This document shows positions 32,053-41,510 of a DNA stretch of 64,000 nucleotides, piece by piece (position 1 is the first letter of the stretch; each line of letters starts with the position of its first letter). Below the pieces are notes generated by a model that worked only from the letters and a program-made list of their open reading frames with translations, had not been told where the DNA came from and made no database searches. Source of the stretch: a bacterium HR37 (lineage in GTDB: Bacteria > Desulfobacterota_D > UBA1144 > Nemesobacterales > CSP1-2); contig BEIN01000001.1 in assembly GCA_002898375.1 (NCBI GenBank), positions 284,729 through 348,728 of the forward strand, read 5' to 3'. A program made the position numbers and the translations under genes.

Positions 32053-32322
32053 TCATTTTCGCAGATTAAGTCTGTTTAGAAGCTCATTATACGCCTCTGG
32101 ATCTTCCTTTTTAAGATAACGAAGAAGCCTTCTTCTCTTTCCAACCATCTTTACAAGTCCACGCATGGAGTGCAGGTCCTTTGGGGCTGACCTCAGGTGT
32201 TTAGAAACCTCTTCTATGCGCCTTGTAAGTATTGCAATTTGAACCTGAGTTGAACCAACATCCTTTTCATGTCGTCCAAATTCTTTTATAATCTCTGCCT
32301 TTTCCTCTTTTTCAAGTACCAT
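32053..32322 (-). CDS. rpsO: 30S ribosomal protein S15
   Basis: The 89-residue protein has the S15 signature region HEKDVGSTQVQIAILTRRI and ends with GKRRRLLRYLKKEDPEAY. It binds 16S rRNA early in small-subunit assembly. The length is exactly typical. It lies between truB and pnp as in many bacteria. Confidence 0.97.
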   Translation of the reverse strand: MVLEKEEKAEIIKEFGRHEKDVGSTQVQIAILTRRIEEVSKHLRSAPKDLHSMRGLVKMVGKRRRLLRYLKKEDPEAYNELLNRLNLRK

Positions 32323-32333
32323 TTTCTCCTCCT

Positions 32334-33257
32334 TTAACCTTGATTGTCAAACACCCTAAGAAGCTTAAGTACTTTATATCTATCATGTAATTTATCTAAA
32401 TTAGAAGAATCTACAAGTGACTCAACTACCGCAACCAGATCCGAGTTACAACAAACCCTAAGTTTATCCCCTACATTGAACTCAGGAAGTAAGGATAGAT
32501 TAAGATAAGATTTCTGAATCTGTCTGCCCTGTCTTATTAGGGTTGCTACATCCTTGCTTTTAAGCTTAACTTCCTTAAGATGAGAGAGGGCTTGGTTCAT
32601 ATCAATCAACTTGAAAACCCCTCGCTCTATATCCTCTATGGAGGCAGAATCCTCTATACTGAACTGGCCACTTCTAATTCTCCTAAGCTCTACAAGATGC
32701 CCACCACATCCAAGTTTCATCCCAATATCAGAGCCAAGAACCCTAACGTAAGTGCCGCGTGAGCACCTCACAAAAAACCTTATATAAGGTAGGTTTAGCT
32801 CCAGAAGTTTTAACTCGTAGATAACAACCTTTCTGGCAGGTATCTCAACTCTTTTCCCTTCCCTAGCTAGCTTATAGAGTCTTACCCCATCTTTCTTTAA
32901 AGCAGAAAACATCGGTGGAGTTTGGGTAATCACCCCAGTTAACTCAGAAAACACCTCTTTAATCCTCCCTTCCCCTATATGTCCAACCTCTTTCTCACAT
33001 AATACCCTACCTGTTAAGTCCATAGTATCCGTCGTTATTCCAAGCTTAAGAACTGCTTCGTATTCCTTAAGTTCCTCGTCCAAGAAAGGTATAATCCTTG
33101 TGGCTTTCCCTAAGCACACAGGAAGAACACCTGTAGCAAAAGGATCAAGTGTACCTGTATGTCCAGCACGTTTAGTTTTAAGTATCCTTTTTACCTTATC
33201 TACAGTCTCCCGTGAACTGATTCCCTTTGGTTTGTCTACTATCACTATTCCATCCAT
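32334..33257 (-). CDS. truB: tRNA pseudouridine(55) synthase
   Basis: From the ATG at 33257 the protein has 307 residues and begins MDGIVIVDKPKGISS, the usual TruB start. The catalytic aspartate is in GHTGTLDPFATGVLPV. It makes pseudouridine 55 in the tRNA T loop. An ATG 69 bases upstream would create a non-conserved extension deep inside nrnA. The chosen start overlaps nrnA by 13 bases, which implies coupled translation. Confidence 0.95.
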   Translation of the reverse strand: MDGIVIVDKPKGISSRETVDKVKRILKTKRAGHTGTLDPFATGVLPVCLGKATRIIPFLDEELKEYEAVLKLGITTDTMDLTGRVLCEKEVGHIGEGRIKEVFSELTGVITQTPPMFSALKKDGVRLYKLAREGKRVEIPARKVVIYELKLLELNLPYIRFFVRCSRGTYVRVLGSDIGMKLGCGGHLVELRRIRSGQFSIEDSASIEDIERGVFKLIDMNQALSHLKEVKLKSKDVATLIRQGRQIQKSYLNLSLLPEFNVGDKLRVCCNSDLVAVVESLVDSSNLDKLHDRYKVLKLLRVFDNQG

Positions 33258-34240
33258 TCCAGCGAGTCTATTATCGAACTGAATACCCTTTGCTTTACCT
33301 CGGACAGCGAACCAAAGACAGTGCATCCTGCAGCCTTTTCGTGTCCACCTCCTCCAAACTTCTCTCCAATCTTAGCAACGTTTACTTTCCCTTTTGACCT
33401 CAAACTCACCTTCCATTTCATCCCTTCCTCATCATATTCCTCTTCCCTAAACAAAACAGCCACCTCAACTCCACCTATAGACCGGGGAAAATTTACAAGT
33501 CCCTCAGTATCCTCTTTGGTTGTGCCTGTTAATTTAAACATATCCCTCCTTACAACAACCGATGCAATACGTCCATCCTCACTTACTTCCAGTGTCTGAA
33601 GAACAAGAGCAAGCAGCCTAAGCTTTCCCACAGATTCACTTTCGTAAAGGGCTTTTGAAACCTCCCATGGGTTAGCACCAATACGAACCAACTCAGCTGC
33701 AATTTCAAAGGCCTCGGGCAGAGTATTTTGATACCGAAAAGAACCGGTGTCCACAACTATCGTTGTATATATATTCGTTGCTATCTCAGGTGTGATGTTA
33801 AGTGCCATGGTTTTTAAAAGAGAGTAAACTACAATACCCGTAGAGGGAGCTTTTGGGTCAAGAATATAGAAATGAGCGGAGGGTTTTGATGTATCGTGAT
33901 GGTCAATTATAACTACCGTTCCACACCTTCCGGTACTTTTAAATCTTTCAAACTCATCACCGGCCCTACTTGTATCAGAACAGTCCACAACGAAAGTTGC
34001 ATCAAAGCTACCATCTTTAAAGGGGAGCTCTTTACCAATCTCTTTCGAACCCGGAAGAAAAGAAAGGAGCTTTGGGGCTCCGTCTTTATTGTATAGGCTG
34101 ACATATTTACCCAACCCTCTTAAAGCCAAACCAAGGGCAAGCATGGAGCCAATTGCATCGCCATCGGGGTTTTCATGGGAAGTAATCAAAAACCGCTTGC
34201 CTGCTTGAATAAGCTTTATAACACTCTCTAGGTCACTCAC
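33245..34240 (-). CDS. nrnA: Bifunctional oligoribonuclease / PAP phosphatase (DHH family)
   Basis: The 331-residue protein has the DHH-family motifs SHENPDGDAIGS, VDCSD, VIDHHDTS and the DHHA1 motif GGGGHEKAAG. NrnA-type enzymes degrade short RNAs and dephosphorylate 3'-phosphoadenosine 5'-phosphate. The start is GTG at 34240 after an AGAGGT site and overlaps the rbfA stop by 8 bases. Its position between rbfA and truB is the common arrangement. Confidence 0.93.
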   Translation of the reverse strand: MSDLESVIKLIQAGKRFLITSHENPDGDAIGSMLALGLALRGLGKYVSLYNKDGAPKLLSFLPGSKEIGKELPFKDGSFDATFVVDCSDTSRAGDEFERFKSTGRCGTVVIIDHHDTSKPSAHFYILDPKAPSTGIVVYSLLKTMALNITPEIATNIYTTIVVDTGSFRYQNTLPEAFEIAAELVRIGANPWEVSKALYESESVGKLRLLALVLQTLEVSEDGRIASVVVRRDMFKLTGTTKEDTEGLVNFPRSIGGVEVAVLFREEEYDEEGMKWKVSLRSKGKVNVAKIGEKFGGGGHEKAAGCTVFGSLSEVKQRVFSSIIDSLEWME

Positions 34241-34592
34241 CTTTTACCTCTTTTAAAAGCCTCTCTATCTTCCAACCCTCATTTAGAGAGGAATCGAACT
34301 CAAACCTGAGATTTGGGATCTTCTTTAGGTGAAGTCTTTTAGAAAGCTCCCTCTTTATAAAACCAGATGCACTCTCAAGACCCGCAAGCACATCTTCACT
34401 GTTTACCCTATCACCGTCCATAACGGTAAAAAACACACGGGCAAAGCTTAAGTCATCCGCAAGATCTATTCCCGTAAGGACAACAGAGCTTATACGAGGG
34501 TCCTTAACCTCCCCTCTTAGGATCATCTGAGAAATCTCCTTTAATATAAGGTCACCAACCCTTGCTGCACGTTTGTATCCAAACCCCAACAT
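34233..34592 (-). CDS. rbfA: Ribosome-binding factor A
   Basis: The 119-residue protein begins with KRAARVGDLILKEISQMI and contains VFFTVMDGD and LHLKKIPNLRFEFD, matching RbfA. It assists maturation of the 16S rRNA 5' end in the 30S subunit. An AGGAGAAC site precedes the ATG. It follows the DUF503 gene by 6 bases. Confidence 0.95.
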   Translation of the reverse strand: MLGFGYKRAARVGDLILKEISQMILRGEVKDPRISSVVLTGIDLADDLSFARVFFTVMDGDRVNSEDVLAGLESASGFIKRELSKRLHLKKIPNLRFEFDSSLNEGWKIERLLKEVKGE

Positions 34593-34598
34593 GTTCTC

Positions 34599-34889
34599 CT
34601 AAAAATGGATAATTTCAATTTCACTGGCCAATATATGAACAGTCCCAGTAGACTCTATAAATCCCAATACCTGATCAAGAGTGGAGTTTACAAAGGGGGT
34701 TTCATTGCTAACAAAACACACCCCTATTGTCGCCTTTTTCCACAGGTCGTTTGAATCAACCTCAGCAACAGAAACGTTGTTAAACTTCGATTTAACCCTT
34801 TGAATCAAACTCTTTAACACCTGTCTCTTCGCTTTAAGGGATCTGTTACCATCCATATATATATCGATTTTAAGTACACCTACAACCAA
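34599..34889 (-). CDS. DUF503 (YlxP-like) protein
   Basis: The 96-residue protein begins MVVGVLKIDI and has SLKAKRQVLKSLIQRVKSKFNVSVAE-like order, typical of YlxP/DUF503 proteins encoded between infB and rbfA. The start is TTG at 34889, 9 bases from an AGGAG site. The protein is thought to assist ribosome assembly or RNA handling, but its function is not settled. Confidence 0.88.
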   Translation of the reverse strand: MVVGVLKIDIYMDGNRSLKAKRQVLKSLIQRVKSKFNNVSVAEVDSNDLWKKATIGVCFVSNETPFVNSTLDQVLGFIESTGTVHILASEIEIIHF

Positions 34890-34892
34890 CAG

Positions 34893-37664
34893 CTAGAGCT
34901 CCTGTTTAACTTCCTCAAAGGTATAGAACTCAAGCCTATCCCCAACCTTTATATCGTTGAAGTCCTGGATTCCTATTCCACACTCATAACCGCTCTGAAC
35001 CTCTTTTACATCCTCTTTAAACCTCTTTAGAGAAGCACATTTGCCATCAAACACAACCACTCCATCCCTTATCACCCTAACGTTATATCCTCTTACCACT
35101 TTACCGTCTGTAACCAAACATCCAGCAATTGTTCCAACCTTTGATATGTGAAAAGTAGCTTTAACCTCTGCATGACCCACAACCTTTTCCTTAATGACAG
35201 GTTCAAGAAGGCCTTCCATAGCCTTCTTAATTCTATCAACCACATCGTAGATAATCGTGTGAAGCTCTAAAGACACTTGCTCCCTTTCAGCCGCTTCAAG
35301 AGCCTTAGGATCAGGACGTACATTAAAGCCCACCACAACGGCATTTGATGCAGACGCAAGGGCTATATCGGTTTCATTTACAGCACCCACACCAGCATGT
35401 ACTATCTTAACCCTGCACTTATCGGTGCTGAGTTTTGTGATAGCCTCTTTAAGAGCTTCAACAGAGCCTTGAACATCAGCCTTTATAATAAGGGGCAACT
35501 CTTTTATCTCCCCTTTTTCCAGGGACTTAAAGAGATCCTCTAGGGAAAGCTTTCTCTCCCTGGCAGCAATCTTTTGTCTCTCTTTTGTCTCCCTATAGCT
35601 TGCTATCTCCTTTGCGGTCTTCTCATCCTTAACAACATAAAACTGTTCCCCAGCAGTGGGGACCCCAGAGAGACCCATTATCTCTGCTGGCATAGATGGG
35701 CCCACTTCTTCAACTCTATTTCCTCTATCATCTATAAGTGCTCTTACCCTTCCGTAAGTCGTACCTGCAACCACATAATCCCCAACCCTAAGGGTACCTT
35801 CTTTAACAATTACAGTGGCAACTGGTCCTCTTCCCTTATCCAATTTTGCCTCTATTACAACGCCCTTTGCTCTTTTATAGGGATTTGCCTTAAGCTCTAG
35901 GATGTCAGCTTGAAGCAGGATAAGTTCCAGTAACTCTTTTATCCCTGTTTTCCTCTTAGCTGAAACCTCTGCAAAAAGCGTATCCCCCCCCCACTCCTCA
36001 GGAATGAGCCCTATTTCTGAGAGCTGCCTTTTAACCTTATCAGGGTTTGCCTCCGGTTTATCCACTTTGTTTATAGCAACCACTATCGGAACACCCGCAG
36101 CACGAGCATGGTTTATGGCCTCTATGGTTTGGGGCATAACACCATCATCTGCAGCAACAACAAGCACTACAACATCGGTTACCTGGGCACCACGTGCCCG
36201 CATAGCTGTAAAGGCTTCGTGTCCTGGGGTATCTATAAAAACCACCTTCCTTCCATCTACATCTACACTATAAGCCCCTATATGCTGAGTGATCCCACCT
36301 GCTTCCTTCTCTACCACGTTTGTGTGTCTTATAGCATCGAGAAGTGTGGTTTTCCCATGGTCAACATGACCCATTACCGTTACAACAGGAGGACGGGGAA
36401 CCAGTTTATCTGGAGTATCCTGTTCTTGCTCCTCAAGGAGTTCCCTCTCTTCAAAAACATCAACGGTAACATCAAACCCAAACTCACTGGCCACAATGGT
36501 TGCCGTTTCGTGATCGATAGATTGGTTTACGGTAGCCATAACCCCAAGAGACATGAGTTTCTTTATAACCTCACTGGCTTTAACCCCCATTCTCTTGGCA
36601 AGTTCACCAACGGTTATGGATTCACCAATCTTTATGGTTCGCTTTGAGGGTTTTACCGGAAAGGGAATAACCTGAGCAGACTCATCAGCTACCTGCTGCT
36701 GAGAGGCTACCCTACCTTCTTTTCTTGCTGTAAAGTGTCTTTTTACATCTTCACCTCTTCTCTGTTGTGAAGGTACCTCGGTTTTACTCCTCTGAGATCT
36801 CCTATCCTCCACCAGGTACTCCCTTCTTCTACCTGGAAGCTTGGTTCTAAAAGCCCTTCTAAGTTCTTCCAGAGTTTCCTCATCTATTATCTCTTCCCGT
36901 TTGGGTTTAACCTTCTGGCCTTTTTTCCGAACCTTTTTCCCTTCCTCTTTTCTCCGCCCTTCTTCTTCCTCTTCAGCTTCCTCTTTTGTTTCTACCAAAA
37001 CACTCGGTTTATCTTTCTTTGGCTTTGCCTCCTCTATAGAAAAAGACTCCTGCAGCTTCTCTTCTTGGTCTTCCTTTGAAGACACACTTACGGTCTTTTC
37101 AGGTTCAACCGACTTCTCCTCATCCACTACATCTACAGGTTTCTCAGAAGGAGCCTCCTCGGCAACAGACTCTCCTAGTGTTTTCAATTCCCGATATTCT
37201 GCTTCTTCATGCTCTATTTGCCCTTCAGGTTCTACTTCCTCTCCTACTGGTGGAGATTCTACAGTCTCTTCCCTAGCCGAAATCTGTCTTTCTTCATCGA
37301 CTGTCTCCTCCGCTTTTTCACCTTCAGTTTTAGCCTCCTCCACAGTCTCCGTTTCAGCTTCTTCCTGCTCCTGTCGTCTCTTTTTCCTGATAATTACATT
37401 TCTTCCCCTTCTACGTTCAACAACTTCTTCCCCAGTTTCTGAACGAAACACCCTTACCTCTTCTTTAACCTTTTTTTCTTCTCCATCCAATGTCTGTGGA
37501 GAACCCTTACTTTTTACTCTCTCTTTAATTCTGTTTGCTTCTTCATCAGAAATAGAGCTGGTATGACTTCTAATAGATATACCAATCCGTTTCGCTATAT
37601 CTATAACCTCTTTGTTCGATATACCTAGCTCTTTTGAGAGTTCATAAACTCTAATATTTGCCAT
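34893..37664 (-). CDS. infB: Translation initiation factor IF-2
   Basis: The 923-residue protein starts with an IF2-N fold ([16 protein letters not shown]), followed by a long low-complexity stretch rich in E, K and R (about 60-310). A second IF2-N segment precedes the GTPase domain with [22 protein letters not shown] and NKVDKP. It places fMet-tRNA on the 30S subunit. A run of nine G residues in the sense strand encodes the WGGD segment near position 35990; the frame stays open. It follows nusA after 91 bases. Confidence 0.97.
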   Translation of the reverse strand: MANIRVYELSKELGISNKEVIDIAKRIGISIRSHTSSISDEEANRIKERVKSKGSPQTLDGEEKKVKEEVRVFRSETGEEVVERRRGRNVIIRKKRRQEQEEAETETVEEAKTEGEKAEETVDEERQISAREETVESPPVGEEVEPEGQIEHEEAEYRELKTLGESVAEEAPSEKPVDVVDEEKSVEPEKTVSVSSKEDQEEKLQESFSIEEAKPKKDKPSVLVETKEEAEEEEEGRRKEEGKKVRKKGQKVKPKREEIIDEETLEELRRAFRTKLPGRRREYLVEDRRSQRSKTEVPSQQRRGEDVKRHFTARKEGRVASQQQVADESAQVIPFPVKPSKRTIKIGESITVGELAKRMGVKASEVIKKLMSLGVMATVNQSIDHETATIVASEFGFDVTVDVFEERELLEEQEQDTPDKLVPRPPVVTVMGHVDHGKTTLLDAIRHTNVVEKEAGGITQHIGAYSVDVDGRKVVFIDTPGHEAFTAMRARGAQVTDVVVLVVAADDGVMPQTIEAINHARAAGVPIVVAINKVDKPEANPDKVKRQLSEIGLIPEEWGGDTLFAEVSAKRKTGIKELLELILLQADILELKANPYKRAKGVVIEAKLDKGRGPVATVIVKEGTLRVGDYVVAGTTYGRVRALIDDRGNRVEEVGPSMPAEIMGLSGVPTAGEQFYVVKDEKTAKEIASYRETKERQKIAARERKLSLEDLFKSLEKGEIKELPLIIKADVQGSVEALKEAITKLSTDKCRVKIVHAGVGAVNETDIALASASNAVVVGFNVRPDPKALEAAEREQVSLELHTIIYDVVDRIKKAMEGLLEPVIKEKVVGHAEVKATFHISKVGTIAGCLVTDGKVVRGYNVRVIRDGVVVFDGKCASLKRFKEDVKEVQSGYECGIGIQDFNDIKVGDRLEFYTFEEVKQEL

Positions 37665-37755
37665 CTTTACCGATTATACCTTTAGATAAAGTTTATCTAA
37701 TTTATGCTACCTAAAAGTTTCTTATTATGCAAAGATATCTTGTAAAAGAAGAAAA

Positions 37756-39060
37756 CTACTGGCCTTCACTGGTTTGAGTTGGAGGTTGCTCAGAAACACT
37801 CATCTTTTCAAGCTTGTCTTTAAGTGCAATCCTTGCAGCAGTCTGGATCTTTTTTGCATCTTCTATGCTTTTTAATCCAGCTGCTTTTACCAAAGCTTCA
37901 GGATCAGCAAACGCTATATCCTCTAGAGAGTGAAATCCCTCATTGTAAAGCAGGTTTGCAGTTACCTCCCCAATATTTGGAAGCGTCATAAGAAGTGAGA
38001 TTACCTCCTGCTGCTCACGTTTAACCTGAGACTCGGTCTTTATATCGATCTTCCAATCGGTAAGCTTAGAGGCAAGCCTTACATTCTGTCCTCTTCTCCC
38101 TATGGCAAGAGAAAGTTGGTCATCATCTACTATTACCTCCATGGACCTGTTGTTTTCATCTATAATAACTTTACTGACCCTGGCGGGAGAAAGCGCATTG
38201 CACACAAACCTTGCAGGGTCTGAAGACCACGGAACTATATCAATTTTCTCTCCCTTTAGCTCCTGAATGATGTTTTGAACCCTTGACCCCTGCATTCCAA
38301 CACATGCCCCCACGGGGTCAACATCCGGGTCATTGGAGGCAACAGCGATTTTGGTACGACTACCGGGATCTCTTGCTATTGCTTTTATCTCAACTATCCC
38401 CTCGCTGATTTCAGGGACCTCTGCCTCAAACAGCCTTTTTACAAAATCTGGATGCGAACGTGATAGTATAAGTTGGGGTCCTCTTTTTGTTTCCTTTATG
38501 TCTATAAGCACAGCCCTTATTCTCTCTTTTGGTCTGTAGTACTCCTTTGGAACCTGGTGTTCTGGTGGAAGAATGGCTTCTGTTCTTCCTATATCCACTA
38601 TTACGTTCTTTCTCTCTATTCTCCTTATTATCCCACTTATCAGCTCACCCTTGCGGGTTTTAAACTCCTCTAGTATTACCTTACCCTCTGCTTCCCTAAG
38701 CTTCTGAAGTATTTTCTGTTTTGCATTCTGTATTGCAATTCGCGTAAAATCCGGATTGATCTTAATCCCTATTGAATCCCCAAGCTCAACATCGGGATCA
38801 AGCTTAACTGCTTCTTCCATACTGATCTCAACATCCGGGTTATTAACTTTTTCCACAACGGTTTTAAATTCAAATATCTCAACCTCACCTGTTTCCTCGT
38901 TATAACGTACTTCAAGCTCCTTTGTCTTACCCTCCATTCTAAAAAGCTTATGCGCAGCAGAAAGCACAGCCTCCTCAACTGCTCTAATAACGGCTTCTCT
39001 TTCTACCCCCTTGTCCTTTGTCACAGAATCTATAACACGACTTAGCTCTGTTACAGCCAT
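37756..39060 (-). CDS. nusA: Transcription termination/antitermination factor NusA
   Basis: The 434-residue protein has the N-terminal RNA polymerase-binding domain, an S1 domain (about 130-200) and two KH domains, including ACVGMQGSRVQNI and AIGRRGQNVRLASKL. A C-terminal helix-hairpin-helix segment with LPNIGEVTANLLYNEGF follows. It modulates pausing, termination and antitermination. It is the second gene of the rimP operon. Confidence 0.97.
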   Translation of the reverse strand: MAVTELSRVIDSVTKDKGVEREAVIRAVEEAVLSAAHKLFRMEGKTKELEVRYNEETGEVEIFEFKTVVEKVNNPDVEISMEEAVKLDPDVELGDSIGIKINPDFTRIAIQNAKQKILQKLREAEGKVILEEFKTRKGELISGIIRRIERKNVIVDIGRTEAILPPEHQVPKEYYRPKERIRAVLIDIKETKRGPQLILSRSHPDFVKRLFEAEVPEISEGIVEIKAIARDPGSRTKIAVASNDPDVDPVGACVGMQGSRVQNIIQELKGEKIDIVPWSSDPARFVCNALSPARVSKVIIDENNRSMEVIVDDDQLSLAIGRRGQNVRLASKLTDWKIDIKTESQVKREQQEVISLLMTLPNIGEVTANLLYNEGFHSLEDIAFADPEALVKAAGLKSIEDAKKIQTAARIALKDKLEKMSVSEQPPTQTSEGQ

Positions 39061-39078
39061 ATTCTTCCTCCTGCTAAA

Positions 39079-39546
39079 CTAAAACTCCACTTCCAAATTT
39101 GCCCTTTCAATTTCCTCAAAGGGAATGGAGCATCTATTCTTTCCCACCTCTATATAGACAGAGTTGTCCTTAAAATCGAGCAATTTTCCTATGAACAACT
39201 TTTTCTCACCAGTAGGAGTTCTTGTTTTGATTTTAACCTTTTTCCCCCTAAACCTCTTAAAATCCTCCGGTTTCTTAAGAGCCCTGTTAAGCCCAGGGGA
39301 AGAGACCTCAAGGGTATAAGGTCCAGGGATAAAGTCGTATATGTCAAGTAAGGTACTCAATTCCCGACTGAGTCTTGTGCAGTCACCTATGGTTACTCCT
39401 CCCTCCTTATCTATAAAGATCCTAAGAACCCCACCTTTTCCCCCTTTTCTGTACTCTATATCAACAAGCTCAAGCCCCTGTTCCAGAATAAGGGGATTAA
39501 GTATTTCCCTTACACTCTCAATAATCCTTTCCTCTAATAAATCCAT
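39079..39546 (-). CDS. rimP: Ribosome maturation factor RimP
   Basis: The 155-residue protein has the RimP pattern LGLELVDIEYRKGGKGG-like N-terminus, LRIFIDKEGGVTIGDCTRLS and YTLEVSSPGLNRAL. It assists 30S maturation. It is the first gene of the nusA-infB operon, with a promoter at 39605-39633 and a terminator-like hairpin in the leader. Confidence 0.96.
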   Translation of the reverse strand: MDLLEERIIESVREILNPLILEQGLELVDIEYRKGGKGGVLRIFIDKEGGVTIGDCTRLSRELSTLLDIYDFIPGPYTLEVSSPGLNRALKKPEDFKRFRGKKVKIKTRTPTGEKKLFIGKLLDFKDNSVYIEVGKNRCSIPFEEIERANLEVEF

Positions 39547-39571
39547 ACTGCTTTCAGCCCCCTAAAACATT

Positions 39572-39595
39572 AAAAAAGCGGATTGGAAATCCGCT
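39572..39595 (-). terminator. Terminator-like hairpin in the rimP leader
   Basis: On the minus strand AGCGGATT, a 3-base loop TCC and AATCCGCT form a perfect 8-bp stem followed directly by a run of T. It is a textbook intrinsic terminator by shape, yet lies about 25 bases upstream of rimP and just below the candidate promoter. It may block read-through into the operon or act as an attenuator. Confidence 0.65.
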
Positions 39596-39604
39596 TCGCT
39601 TTAA

Positions 39605-39633
39605 ATTTTACCAAAAACCCAAAGGGAGGGCAA
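39605..39633 (-). promoter_or_regulatory. Candidate promoter of the rimP-nusA-infB operon
   Basis: On the minus strand TTGCCC (39628-39633) and TAAAAT (39605-39610) are 17 bases apart. Transcription would begin near 39598, placing the terminator-like hairpin at the very 5' end of the mRNA. Confidence 0.4.
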
Positions 39634-39685
39634 GTAAGAAGGTAAACAAAAGCAACAGAACTTTCAAAACTGCAGATATACAGTA

Positions 39686-39702
39686 TTCAATAATCTATTG
39701 AA
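39686..39702. promoter_or_regulatory. Palindromic operator candidate over the acyl-CoA ligase promoter
   Basis: TTCAATA-ATC-TATTGAA is a perfect inverted repeat with 7-base arms and a 3-base centre. Its right arm covers the -35 box of the acyl-CoA ligase promoter. The size and symmetry suit a dimeric repressor of the TetR or GntR type. Confidence 0.5.
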
Positions 39703-39726
39703 AAATCTTCTAAAATATTCTTAAAT
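39698..39726 (+). promoter_or_regulatory. Candidate promoter of the acyl-CoA ligase gene
   Basis: TTGAAA (39698-39703) and TTAAAT (39721-39726) are 17 bases apart. The ATG at 39764 follows after a GGAG ribosome site. The -35 box is embedded in a palindrome, which suggests repression. Confidence 0.4.
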
Positions 39727-39763
39727 ATAAAAAAACTGGCAAAGAAAAAAGGAGTGTTTAGAT

Positions 39764-41449
39764 ATGCCCAAAGACATAGATATGAAAATTGAACGGAAAA
39801 AGCCTTTTAATCCGGAATGGTATCTTAAAGAAAAAAGAGAAAACTGGGTTTTACCTCTTATCTTGAAAGACAGAGCCGAGAAGTTTCCCGAAAGGCCTTT
39901 TCTTCAGTATCAAAATGAGAGACCCCTTACCTTCAAAGAGGTAAACACCCTAGCCAACAAAATAGCAAATGGTTTAATTGAACTTGGTATAAAGAAAGGA
40001 GACAGAGTAGCAGTTCTTCTTCCCAACTCCGCCGATTACGTACTTATCTGGTTTGGAATACTAAAAGCTGGAGGCATTATGGCTCCCGTCAATACGGCAT
40101 ATAAGATGGATTTTCTTCAATACATAATTGACAACTCAGACTCAAAGGTTCTTTTCGTTGCAGATGAGTACCTAGATAGAATAGCCCCTATTCAGGACAG
40201 GATACCACAGGTTGAGAAGATAGTTGTTTGGACAAAAGATGGCTCAAAAGATTTTCAAAACAGAGGGGTCAATCTAAAACCTCTTATCCCGTATGTAGAT
40301 TTCCTGGATAACTCATCCCCAAAGGAACCAGACGTTGAGGTAAGATTTATTGATATAGCCAGATTGATGTATACCTCCGGAACCACAGGAAGGTCAAAGG
40401 GAGTTACAAAGTCACACGCTGCAGATTACTACAGCGCCAGAGGATACGTTGAGATAACAGAGACTAGAAAAAACGATGTTCTGTTTACCTGTCTTCCTCT
40501 TTTTCATTCAAATGCCCAGGTTCTTTGTGTTTACCCGGCCTTAATAGCCGGAGCTAAGGTCGTAATATATGAGAGGTTCAGTGCCTCACAGTTCTGGCAC
40601 TGGATAAAAGAGTCTGGTGCAACGTTATTTAACTCACTTGGAGCCATGAGCTACTTTCTATGGCGACAACCTCCTGTTCCTGAAGAGAAAGAACACAGGG
40701 TAAGACTTGCCCTTATATCCCCTGCACCACACGATATGCTTAAAGACTTCATGAAAAGGTTTAATCTAAAGATCCTAGAAGGATACGGTCTTACAGAAAC
40801 CGGAGTGGTAACATACATGCGCCCGAATGAACCGTTTCGTATAGGTTCCTGCGGCAAGGAGGCACCAGGATATGAGGTGAAAATAGTGGATCCAGAAACC
40901 GACGAAGAACTGCCAAGGGGCAAGGTTGGAGAAATCGTGGTTAGGCCTAGAATCCCAAACATCATGCTCTACTACTACCACAAAATGCCAGAAAAAACGG
41001 TCCAGGACTTTAGAAACTTCTGGTTTCATACCGGTGATGCAGGGAGAATGGATAAGGACGGATACGTGTATTTTGTAGACAGGGTAAAGGATTATATCAG
41101 GAGAAGAGGAGAAAACATAAGCTCATTCGAGGTTGAAAAAATAGTTTGCCAGCACCCGGCTGTACTTGAAGCAGCGGCAGTTGGAATAAAGTCCGGCGAA
41201 GGCAAATTTGCAGAAGATGAAGTAATGGTGGTGATTGTAAAAAAACCTGGTCAGGATGTAACGCCAGAAGAGATAATAAAACACTGTGAAGAGAGGATGC
41301 CTTACTTTATGATACCCAGGTTTGTAAGATTTGTTGACTCACTCCCAAAAACCCCTACAGAAAGGGTGCAAAAACACATCCTCAAAGAACAGGGAGTAAC
41401 AGCTGATACCTGGGATATGCAGAAGGCAGGATACAAGATAAAAAGGTAA
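39764..41449 (+). CDS. ATP-dependent acyl-CoA ligase (CaiC/FadD-like, AMP-forming)
   Basis: The 561-residue enzyme belongs to the ANL adenylating superfamily. It has MYTSGTTGRSKGV (A3), EGYGLTETGVV (A5), FHTGDAGRMDKDGYVYFVDR (A7-A8) and RRRGENISSFEVE. It should convert a carboxylic acid to its CoA thioester through an acyl-AMP. The RGENIS form resembles crotonobetaine/carnitine-CoA ligase-like enzymes. In the C-terminal A10 region, PKTPTERVQK has Arg where the adenylation lysine is normally found. Substrate is unknown. It is followed by a small membrane-protein gene. Confidence 0.85.
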   Translation: MPKDIDMKIERKKPFNPEWYLKEKRENWVLPLILKDRAEKFPERPFLQYQNERPLTFKEVNTLANKIANGLIELGIKKGDRVAVLLPNSADYVLIWFGILKAGGIMAPVNTAYKMDFLQYIIDNSDSKVLFVADEYLDRIAPIQDRIPQVEKIVVWTKDGSKDFQNRGVNLKPLIPYVDFLDNSSPKEPDVEVRFIDIARLMYTSGTTGRSKGVTKSHAADYYSARGYVEITETRKNDVLFTCLPLFHSNAQVLCVYPALIAGAKVVIYERFSASQFWHWIKESGATLFNSLGAMSYFLWRQPPVPEEKEHRVRLALISPAPHDMLKDFMKRFNLKILEGYGLTETGVVTYMRPNEPFRIGSCGKEAPGYEVKIVDPETDEELPRGKVGEIVVRPRIPNIMLYYYHKMPEKTVQDFRNFWFHTGDAGRMDKDGYVYFVDRVKDYIRRRGENISSFEVEKIVCQHPAVLEAAAVGIKSGEGKFAEDEVMVVIVKKPGQDVTPEEIIKHCEERMPYFMIPRFVRFVDSLPKTPTERVQKHILKEQGVTADTWDMQKAGYKIKR

Positions 41450-41510
41450 TTTAGAAAACCTCTTGGACTAGAAATAAACCAGGCCTAGTTCCTTCTAAGT
41501 GAGGAGACGG

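Noticed and set aside
33258..33326. Longer truB start at 33326
   Set aside because: It adds 23 non-conserved residues and overlaps nrnA by more than 80 bases; the internal ATG gives the standard family N-terminus.
35985..35995. Run of nine C (nine G in the sense strand) inside infB as a possible phase-variation tract
   Set aside because: It encodes the conserved WGGD region of an essential gene in the right frame; switching would be lethal.
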